Shown here: positions 17,917 to 23,793 of the stretch, piece after piece
Layout: each line of letters starts with the position of its first letter
Position numbering within the stretch: position 1 is the first letter of the stretch
DNA from: JBGOTP01 sp041476545
GTDB lineage: Bacteria; Acidobacteriota; Vicinamibacteria; Vicinamibacterales; CAVVIG01
Direction: 5' to 3'
NCBI GenBank assembly: GCA_041476545.1
Contig: JBGOTP010000005.1
Span: 1-38,026 of the forward strand
Length of the DNA stretch: 38,026 bases
Position numbers and translations under genes: made by a program
The notes under the pieces: model-generated
Told to the model about the DNA's origin: nothing
Databases searched by the model: none
What the model saw: the letters and a program-made list of their open reading frames with translations, nothing else

Positions 17917-18384
17917 ATGGACGAGATCGACTATCGAATCTTGAAGGAACTGCAGTGGAACGCGCGCTTGTCGAACGCTGAGCTGGCGACGCGCGTGAAT
18001 TTGTCCCCGAGCCCGTGTTGGAATCGGGTACGAAACCTGGAGCAGGAAGGGATCATCCAGAAATATGTCACGATCTTCAATCAGGACGCGCTCGGTTTGC
18101 CGGACACGGTCATTGTGTACCTCACGCTGGAGCACCACGATGACGACGCGCTCCATCGCTTCGAAGCGCACATCGCCGAGCTGCCGGAAGTCCTGGAGGC
18201 GTACCTGGTGAGTGGAGAAGCCGACTACTTCATCAAAGTCGCCGTCGCCGGAACGGCCGCCTACGAACGGTTTTTGCGGGAGAAACTGTACAAGATTCCA
18301 GGCATCAATCATTCGCGCACGAGCTTCACACTGCGATGCGTGAAGCGGGCCTTCTCGGTGTTGCCCCATCCCTTGCCGCGGTGA
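17917..18384 (+). CDS. Lrp/AsnC family transcriptional regulator
   Basis: The 155-residue protein has an N-terminal winged HTH (IDYRILKELQWNARLSNAELATRVNLSPSPCWNRVRNLEQEGII, residues about 4-47) and a C-terminal RAM/AsnC ligand domain (about 65-140) with the LPEVLEAYLVSGEADYFIKV stretch and the GINHSRTSFTL terminus. GGAG lies upstream of ATG 17917. It is probably in one transcript with the cyclase-family gene and converges on ilvN. Lrp-type proteins sense amino acids; control of the cyclase gene, of the branched-chain genes nearby or of its own operon is possible but not shown by the sequence. Confidence 0.9.
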   Translation: MDEIDYRILKELQWNARLSNAELATRVNLSPSPCWNRVRNLEQEGIIQKYVTIFNQDALGLPDTVIVYLTLEHHDDDALHRFEAHIAELPEVLEAYLVSGEADYFIKVAVAGTAAYERFLREKLYKIPGINHSRTSFTLRCVKRAFSVLPHPLPR

Positions 18385-18421
18385 CGCGCGGGGCGTCTGG
18401 ACACCGTAACATGAAGGCCGA

Positions 18422-18925
18422 TCACGCGGGCGTTACGTCCGTGGTCTCCCGCGCTCCGCGCCGCATGACGAAGGGGCCGGGCCTCGCGAGTTCGATGACC
18501 GACGCCGGCGGAAGCGACGCGATCGTACGGTCCACGTCCTCCGGAGAGCCGAACAGCTCCAGAATCGCCGCGCCACCCCCCCGTTCCACCACGCGAACCG
18601 TCCCCGAGGGGGGCAGCAAGGCAATCCACGCCCGGGTGGCTTCCGAATCACTCACCTTCACGAGCGCCGCCTGGCGCCGCACCACGTCGGTGGGCTGAGC
18701 CTCCCTCACGCTCCACACTTCCTCGAGCTTGTCGAGACACGAGGCGACGCGCTGGGGACGCACGTGCGACTCGTCGACGACGACCGTCAGCCGCGCCACG
18801 CCCGGCCGCTCCGACTGAGCCAGCGTCAGCGAGTCGATGCGGAAATTTCGACCGCGGAGCAGCGAGACGACGCGGTTCAGCGCCTGAAGAGAGTCTCGAA
18901 CTGATGCGACGAGGATCGAGGTCAT
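18422..18925 (-). CDS. ilvN: Acetolactate synthase small (regulatory) subunit
   Basis: The 167-residue protein has an N-terminal ACT domain (residues about 1-72; RDSLQALNRVVSLLRGRNFRIDSLTLAQSE) followed by the IlvN/IlvH C-terminal half (RRQAALVKV, then ILELFGSPEDVDRTIASL). It activates the catalytic subunit and confers feedback inhibition by valine. It starts six bases after the ilvB stop, a clear operon. Length and order are usual. The domain order and the neighbour make the call firm. The choice of symbol ilvN rather than ilvH is conventional only. Confidence 0.93.
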   Translation of the reverse strand: MTSILVASVRDSLQALNRVVSLLRGRNFRIDSLTLAQSERPGVARLTVVVDESHVRPQRVASCLDKLEEVWSVREAQPTDVVRRQAALVKVSDSEATRAWIALLPPSGTVRVVERGGGAAILELFGSPEDVDRTIASLPPASVIELARPGPFVMRRGARETTDVTPA

Positions 18926-18931
18926 GGCACG

Positions 18932-20647
18932 TTACCCCGGGTCCGCCGCCGTTTCGGCCAGCGCGCTCGGATGCTCGCGACGAATCATCGCGTCGAGCGC
19001 CGCGCCCGCTGGAACCATCGGGTACACGGTGTCCTCCTGTTCCACGCGGAAATCGAGGACGACCGTTTCCTTGGCGTCGCGCGCGTATCGCACTGCCGGC
19101 TCAACCTGGGCTCGCGTGTCGATCCGCACGCCCTTGAGACCGTGGGCGGCAGCAAGCGTGGACAGGTCGGGGCTGCTGATCGGCGTGGCCGAGTACCGCC
19201 GGTGGTAAAAGAACTCCTGCCACTGCCGGACCATGCCCAGGTAGCCGTTGTTGATGACGGCGACGTTGACTTTCACGCGCTCCTGAGCCGCCGTGGCCAG
19301 TTCGGCCTGCGTCATCTGAAAACCGCCATCGCCCACGATCGCCCATACTTCCGCGTCGGGCCGCGCGAACTTGGCTCCGAGAGCAGCCGGGAAACCGAAC
19401 CCCATGGTGCCGAGTCCCCCCGACGTGATGAGCGAACGGGGGCTCTCGTGCCGGTAATACTGCGCCTCCCACATCTGATGCTGTCCGACATCGGTGGCGA
19501 CAACGGCGCGGCCTTCCGTCAGGCGGCTGATGTCGTGGATGACGTGCGCGGCATAGAGATGGCCGTCATCCGGCATGTGTTGAATGTCCTTCACCGCGGC
19601 ATCGCCCCTCAGTTGGGCGACGTGGCGCAGCCATGGCGTGTCATCGATCTTCTCGACGCGCTCGAGCAGCTGGTCGAGCGTGCCGGCGAGGTCGCCAATG
19701 AGCGCGACATCAACGGGAATGATCTTGTTCACTTCCGAGGGATCGAGCTCCGCGTGAATCTTTCGGGCGAGCGGTGCATACAGTCGAGGGTCGCCCGTCA
19801 CGCGATCGTCGAAGCGCATCCCGAATGCCAGGAGCAGATCCGCCTGTTGGATCGCCTGATTGACCCACGCTTCGCCGTGCATCCCCATCATCCCGAGATT
19901 CAGCGGATGGCTGGCGGGGATGGCGCCGATGCCGAGCAAGGTCACCGCGATGGGCGTTTTCGTTCGCTCCGCGAACTCGCGGAGTTGCGCGGAGGCGTCG
20001 CTCAGCATCACGCCGCGACCCGCCAGGATCACGGGTCGCGTGGCGCCGCGAATCAGTGCGAGCGCGCGATCGATGTCCTCTTCCGGAAGCCTTTGCACAG
20101 GTCGCCGCGCGGCGGACGGCGTCGTTCTCGCGCTACTCCATTCGATTGCCGCTTGTTGCGCGTCCTTCGTGATGTCGACAAGGACAGGCCCGGGCCGGCC
20201 CGCGGCGGCAATCCGGAACGCCTCATCAATGGCGGGGCTGATGTCTTCCGCGCGCCTCACGAGACAGTTGTACTTGGTGACCGGGATCGTGATGCCCACG
20301 ATATCGATCTCCTGAAAGGCGTCAGAACCCAGCACGTGACTGGACACCTGGCCCGTAATGCACACGAGGGGCGATGAGTCCATCATGGCGGTCGCGATGC
20401 CCGTGACGAGATTCGTCGCGCCGGGACCCGATGTGGCGACGGCCACCCCGACGCGGCCCGAGGCACGAGCGTAGCCGTCGGCCATGTGAGCAGCGCTCTG
20501 CTCGTGACGCACGAGGACGTGCCGAATCGGATAGTCGAGCAGGGCGTCGTACGCCGGGAGAATGGCCCCGCCTGGGTACCCGAAAACCGTGGTCGCCTCG
20601 TTCCTGACGAGCGACTCCCAAATCAGCTGCGCACCGGTTCGCATCAT
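18932..20647 (-). CDS. ilvB: Acetolactate synthase large (catalytic) subunit
   Basis: The 571-residue product has all landmarks of the ThDP- and FAD-dependent enzyme of valine, leucine and isoleucine synthesis: VFGYPGGAILPAYDAL, the catalytic Glu in VRHEQSAAHMADGYARASG (E49), GPGATNLVTGIA, GTMGFGFPAALGAKFA and the ThDP/Mg motif from GDG 439-441 to NN 466-467. The start was placed at ATG 20647, with AAGGA eight bases upstream. A longer frame from 20707 runs through the intrinsic terminator and adds no conserved residues. ilvN follows after six bases. Expression appears to be controlled by leader-peptide attenuation (20692-20937). Confidence 0.96.
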   Translation of the reverse strand: MMRTGAQLIWESLVRNEATTVFGYPGGAILPAYDALLDYPIRHVLVRHEQSAAHMADGYARASGRVGVAVATSGPGATNLVTGIATAMMDSSPLVCITGQVSSHVLGSDAFQEIDIVGITIPVTKYNCLVRRAEDISPAIDEAFRIAAAGRPGPVLVDITKDAQQAAIEWSSARTTPSAARRPVQRLPEEDIDRALALIRGATRPVILAGRGVMLSDASAQLREFAERTKTPIAVTLLGIGAIPASHPLNLGMMGMHGEAWVNQAIQQADLLLAFGMRFDDRVTGDPRLYAPLARKIHAELDPSEVNKIIPVDVALIGDLAGTLDQLLERVEKIDDTPWLRHVAQLRGDAAVKDIQHMPDDGHLYAAHVIHDISRLTEGRAVVATDVGQHQMWEAQYYRHESPRSLITSGGLGTMGFGFPAALGAKFARPDAEVWAIVGDGGFQMTQAELATAAQERVKVNVAVINNGYLGMVRQWQEFFYHRRYSATPISSPDLSTLAAAHGLKGVRIDTRAQVEPAVRYARDAKETVVLDFRVEQEDTVYPMVPAGAALDAMIRREHPSALAETAADPG

Positions 20648-20691
20648 AGATACGTCCTTACCGACAGGCTGCACGGGAAGAACCCGTACAG

Positions 20692-20724
20692 AAAAAAAGG
20701 CCATCACCCCGCAGGTGATGGCCT
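20692..20724 (-). terminator. ilv attenuator: intrinsic terminator upstream of ilvB
   Basis: On the minus strand an 11-bp perfect stem (AGGCCATCACC with GGTGATGGCCT; + coordinates 20714-20724 and 20698-20708) with a five-base loop runs directly into seven T residues (20692-20698). It stands 45 bases before the ilvB start and downstream of the leader peptide stop, as in amino-acid biosynthetic attenuators. Confidence 0.92.
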
Positions 20725-20763
20725 CGTGTAGCGCTCGATCTCGCTTGGGTCTACATCACCTGC
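20711..20763 (-). promoter_or_regulatory. Alternative antiterminator pairing in the ilv leader
   Basis: GCAGGTGATG (20754-20763), which overlaps the last codons of the leader peptide, is perfectly complementary over ten bases to CATCACCTGC (20711-20720). The latter includes most of the 5' arm of the terminator, so the two structures exclude each other. A ribosome stalled at the Ile codons would leave the first segment free and favour read-through; one reaching the stop codon would cover it and favour termination. Further upstream, CTGCC and GGCAG flanking cgcgttggc can form a weaker hairpin corresponding to segments 1:2. Confidence 0.8.
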
Positions 20764-20897
20764 CGCCAACGCGGGCAGCCCCGAATCGGGGCGATGCCGA
20801 TAATTCGAATACCTACGATGCGCAGACGGCAGGCGCCGCCGTCATCATACGTGACAGGCGAGTCGATCGGCACCGCAGGTGGCATCTGGCATTCCAT
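20751..20897 (-). CDS. ilv operon leader peptide (attenuation)
   Basis: This 48-codon frame starts at ATG 20897, with GAAGG upstream, and stops with TAG at 20751-20753. Residues 25-38 read LRIVGIRIIGIAPI: L25, I27, V28, I30, I32, I33, I35 and I38 are all branched-chain, eight of fourteen. The regulatory codons lie about 12-23 codons before the stop, which lies on the antiterminator segment. This is the arrangement of ilv leader peptides in other bacteria, where charged Ile/Val/Leu tRNA levels set ilv transcription. An ATG at codon 5 is an alternative start. The peptide itself probably has no function. Confidence 0.85.
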   Translation of the reverse strand: MECQMPPAVPIDSPVTYDDGGACRLRIVGIRIIGIAPIRGCPRWRQVM

Positions 20898-20910
20898 GGG
20901 AGACCTTCAC

Positions 20911-20937
20911 ACTATACACCTCGACCACGCGAGTCAA
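20911..20937 (-). promoter_or_regulatory. Promoter of the ilv leader-ilvB-ilvN operon
   Basis: Minus-strand TTGACT (20932-20937) and TATAGT (20911-20916), each matching five of six consensus positions, are 15 bases apart, slightly short. Transcription would start near 20904, just upstream of the leader peptide start at 20897. The -35 box is only 11 bp from the end of the inverted-repeat element at 20948. Confidence 0.65.
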
Positions 20938-20947
20938 GAGCGGGTAC

Positions 20948-21292
20948 TGGGTCAATTTCCCGGGGCGGGCCTGCTGCCGGCGAACGAGACCACTCGGGGC
21001 CTCGCCGCCACGAATGTCGCGCGGAAAAATGCGCGCGCCGGCTCGCACGACAGCCGGCTGCAGCCTCTGGCACGGCGGCGGTCACGGCCGAACGCGCGAT
21101 GGTCGTCGAGGTCATCCCGATGCGATCCCGCGAATATGACCGCCCTGCGAGTCACCCATTGACCGCCGCAGGATCGGTAGCGCACGAGGCGGAAGACGCG
21201 CTGTCCGCCCCCCTTTGCTCAGTTGTTGTTCCGTTGGCCGCGACGAGGGACCCGGCCGGGCGCGGCGCATCACGCCATGGCAAAGTGACCCA
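20948..21292. mobile_element. Short non-coding element with terminal inverted repeats, copy 1 (long form)
   Basis: The 345-bp element begins TGGGTCAATTTCCC and ends with the complement of TGGGTCACTTTGCC; 16 of the first 20 bases of the two ends match. Its first 73 bp (20948-21020) and last 62 bp (21231-21292) recur in inverted orientation at 23563-23708: 70 of 73 and 62 of 62 bases are identical. The central 210 bp are not in the second copy. No transposase frame is convincing. The TGGGTCA ends recall IS21-like elements, so a deletion derivative or MITE is likely; the family is an inference. It fills most of the 663-bp gap between the ilvB start and the gene ending at 21311, the rest being the ilv leader. 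Confidence 0.65.
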
Positions 21293-21310
21293 CCACCCAA
21301 GAGCGCACAC

Positions 21311-22216
21311 TCATTTCGGAAACCGCGGCCCGGCGTACATCTGGAAGCCGGTCAGCAGGAGGTCCGCGGTGTCGCGGTCGCTCTCGAAGCATCCCTCCTC
21401 CATCTGCTCGTAACCCTTTTCCTGGTTCCGCTCGAGCGCAAACGCGATGGTCCACGGCCGGGTCGCCACCTTCGGGTCGTCGACCGTGACGGCGTAATCG
21501 ATGGTATTCGCGTCGACCATGGTCAGCCGCTCTGTCAGATGCAGCGCGTCACTGAAGAAGTCGCCTCCGGATCCGAACCACGACAGACCGTTGAAGTTCG
21601 TCGTGTCGACGACGAGCGTCTTGTCCTCCCAGTGGCCGCGCGCGTCACCTCTCCACAACTTGAGGTCGGCGGACAGATGCGGACGGCCGTCCAGATAGAT
21701 GACGCGGAACGGGTGACCGCCGGACTCGTTCACGACGGTCAGGTGGCCAGAGTACATGGCGATCTGACGGGTCCGCGGACTGGCCATGATTCGCGGCGCG
21801 CTGATCGGCAAGCAGTGCGTGTACGGGTCGACGTACTTCGCGGCGTTCTCGCGTCGTTGCGTCCTCGCCCAGGGTTGGTACGGGATGACGCCGGCCGGCG
21901 GGTCCACAACGAGTGAGGTTGGCGATCCCGTCTGGTATTCATCGTCGGCTGCACGCCGCCCCTCGATGTTTCCGAGGCCGCTCGCCATAGGGGCTTCCCA
22001 CAACCCCTGAAGGTCCGGATGGCCGTCGGGCGTCCGGGGAGGGTTGAAGGCCTTCGCCTTCTCCAGCGCGCAAGGATGAAAGGCGGCAGCCGTCGGAGGA
22101 CAGCCAGCTATTGTGCGCGCCCTGGCCATCTGGCCGGCCGCGGGCGCAGAGGCCCATGCCAGGGCCAGCAGGATCGTCGCCGCTCGCATGGTGGAACCGA
22201 GAGAGCGTCTGGTCAT
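21311..22216 (-). CDS. Exported protein of unknown function, GDSxGxW family, member B2
   Basis: The 301-residue protein starts at ATG 22216, with AAGGAG eight bases upstream and a signal peptide (STMRAATILLALAWAS) following. It has HPDLQGLWEAP, a Cys in PYTHCLPISAPRI, the core LWRGDARGHWEDKTLVVDT, DALHLTERLTM and DPKVATRPWT, and a Met/Glu-rich C terminus with a late Cys (EEGCFESDRD). It corresponds to member B1 of the other cluster in its middle and end, but lacks the APAVSKP linker. It is the last gene of the second cluster; its stop is 19 bp from the end of the inverted-repeat element at 21292. Confidence 0.75.
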   Translation of the reverse strand: MTRRSLGSTMRAATILLALAWASAPAAGQMARARTIAGCPPTAAAFHPCALEKAKAFNPPRTPDGHPDLQGLWEAPMASGLGNIEGRRAADDEYQTGSPTSLVVDPPAGVIPYQPWARTQRRENAAKYVDPYTHCLPISAPRIMASPRTRQIAMYSGHLTVVNESGGHPFRVIYLDGRPHLSADLKLWRGDARGHWEDKTLVVDTTNFNGLSWFGSGGDFFSDALHLTERLTMVDANTIDYAVTVDDPKVATRPWTIAFALERNQEKGYEQMEEGCFESDRDTADLLLTGFQMYAGPRFPK

Positions 22217-22290
22217 CGCGAGTCTCCTTCGCACATCCGGCCAATCGTGTCGTGCCGCGCGGCTCACCAGAAGGGCGTGCATCACGCGCG

Positions 22291-23064
22291 TCAATACGCG
22301 AAGCACTCGTATTCCAAGAGCTGCGCGTCCTTTTCCTTGTGACGGTACAGCGGCATGCTCACCTTCCACGGTCCCGTAAACACGTTGGGGTCCTCGATCG
22401 TCGCTTCGTACTGGATGTGATCCAGGTCCGTCGGTGTGTAGCGCTCGACCACGTGCAGCGCGTCGCTGTGAAAATCGCCGGCCCTGTCAAACCAGGTGAC
22501 GTCGTTGAAATGGACGACGTCGACGACCAGCGTATCGCCGTCCCATCGGCCGCGGGAATCGCCGAGCCACCAATCGATCTGGCCGGGGTAGTGCGAGCCC
22601 TCCATAAAGATGTTCCGGACGGCATGAACGTACTCGAAAAGGATCGTGATCTGCTTGGGGCCCTGCGCGATCTGGAACGGATAGGGCTGGTACATGATGC
22701 GCGGCACGCCCGGCAGAAAGCACTTCGTCACCGGGTCCGCGGTCTCGCGGTTCTTGAAGTTCTCCTTCTTCTTGAGCAGCGCCTCAGGACGATACGGGAT
22801 CTGGTTCCCCTCGACGATGCCTCTCCCCGCGGGTATGCCCTTTGCGGCTGCATGGTCCTGGAGATCCCATTCAGCCGCGTTCATCGCCTGCCAGATACCT
22901 GAGAGGTCCGGCTTCCCGTCAGATGTCCGTCGTAACGCGGCGGACAGGGACTGCGCCACTGCGGGCTGGCCGCCGAAGCCGGCGGACTCGAACGAGCCGA
23001 TGGCCAGCGCCGACACGAACAACACCACAATCCGCCAGGACCAGACCCGCGTACGCGCGAACAT
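22291..23064 (-). CDS. Exported protein of unknown function, GDSxGxW family, member A2
   Basis: The 257-residue protein starts at ATG 23064, one base after the stop of the DUF6152 gene, so the two are translationally coupled. Signal peptide residues are about 8-33. Conserved features are KPDLSGIWQAMN, the cysteine in VTKCFLPGVPRIMYQPYPFQ, WWLGDSRGRWDGDTLVVDVV, FHSDALHVVERY and DPNVFTGPWKVSMPLYRH. It aligns with member A1 throughout, showing a duplicated gene pair. A 74-base gap separates it from member B2. Function is unknown; probably periplasmic. Confidence 0.76.
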   Translation of the reverse strand: MFARTRVWSWRIVVLFVSALAIGSFESAGFGGQPAVAQSLSAALRRTSDGKPDLSGIWQAMNAAEWDLQDHAAAKGIPAGRGIVEGNQIPYRPEALLKKKENFKNRETADPVTKCFLPGVPRIMYQPYPFQIAQGPKQITILFEYVHAVRNIFMEGSHYPGQIDWWLGDSRGRWDGDTLVVDVVHFNDVTWFDRAGDFHSDALHVVERYTPTDLDHIQYEATIEDPNVFTGPWKVSMPLYRHKEKDAQLLEYECFAY

Positions 23065-23065
23065 G

Positions 23066-23482
23066 CTATCGCGCGCGTCCGCCCTCGGGGGCGCCTGGAC
23101 CTGACGAACCCATGAAGAACTGCCGTCCGTCGGCGAACTTGATCTCCCGGCCGTTGATGGTGGGTGTGCCGTTCTTCGCCAGGAATCCCTCGACGACGAT
23201 CTCGCTCCCGGGCACGAAATCGGCCTTGCGTATGCCGGCCCTGATGAGCACATTCGTTGGACCGGTTTCGATCGCCCAATCCACGACCTTGGCATCCTTG
23301 CCTTTCACGTCCATGTGAATCCAGCCGTGCGGATTCGTCAGTTCCACCCTGCTGAGCTTGCCCTGCAGGGTCACTGGCTTGCTCTGATCGTATTCGGCGG
23401 CAAACGAGTGGTGCGCCGAAACCGACGCCGCGGCAACGATGAGCCCGACCGCCGCGCCGAAAAGAGAGAGTCTTTCCATCAT
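23066..23482 (-). CDS. DUF6152 family exported protein, copy 2
   Basis: The 138-residue protein has a signal peptide (LFGAAVGLIVAAASVSA) and the AHHSFAAEYDQSKPVTLQGK start of the mature family, followed by RVELTNPHGWIHMDVKG and the end FADGRQFFMGSSG. It closely matches copy 1 at 12766-13185 in length and sequence. GGAG lies about nine bases before the first of two ATG codons. It is the first gene of the second cluster; the cluster lies wholly between the two inverted-repeat elements, whose nearer copy begins about 80 bp upstream. Confidence 0.83.
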   Translation of the reverse strand: MMERLSLFGAAVGLIVAAASVSAHHSFAAEYDQSKPVTLQGKLSRVELTNPHGWIHMDVKGKDAKVVDWAIETGPTNVLIRAGIRKADFVPGSEIVVEGFLAKNGTPTINGREIKFADGRQFFMGSSGPGAPEGGRAR

Positions 23483-23562
23483 CTTTATGCTCCGCCCCAG
23501 TCCTTACGCTTCACCCGATAGTGAAAGTACGCGGCTCGGCTGCCCGTGTCAAGCGTCGGGGG

Positions 23563-23708
23563 TGGGTCACTTTGCCATGGCGTGATGCGCCGCGCCCGGC
23601 CGGGTCCCTCGTCGCGGCCAACGGGTCGCCGGGCGGCGACATTCGTGGCGGCGAGGCCCCGAGTGGTCTCGTCCGCCGGCAGCAGGCCCACCCCGGGAAA
23701 CTGACCCA
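23563..23708. mobile_element. Short non-coding element with terminal inverted repeats, copy 2 (deleted form)
   Basis: This 146-bp element is the inverted counterpart of the one at 20948-21292. It keeps both ends (23563-23624 and 23636-23708) but only 11 bp between them. Both ends carry TGGGTCA outward, extended as GGGTGGTGGGTCA at the right end. It occupies half of the 311-bp gap between the DUF6152 start and the next gene's stop. The remainder of that gap holds nothing I recognise. Confidence 0.65.
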
Positions 23709-23793
23709 CCACCCAAGCCGGCGTCTGAAGCCATCGGCCGCGCGCGGCCCGTGTGGACGCGCCCATGGCGCTCCCGTCGCCGGCGCGACCGCA

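Noticed and set aside
20648..20707. Upstream extension of ilvB by 20 residues
   Set aside because: It would start inside the attenuator stem, lacks conserved residues, and the ATG at 20647 has a good ribosome site.
20810..20845. Alternative short leader peptide (MMTAAPAVCAS) in another frame
   Set aside because: It has only one branched-chain codon and stops far from the antiterminator; the 48-codon frame fits attenuation much better.
20648..20910. T-box riboswitch before ilvB
   Set aside because: No T-box signature (AGGGTGGAACCGCG-like) was found; the Ile-rich reading frame explains the terminator instead.
20948..21292. A transposase gene inside the longer element copy
   Set aside because: All frames there are short, and none shows a DDE, HTH or IstB-like ATPase motif.
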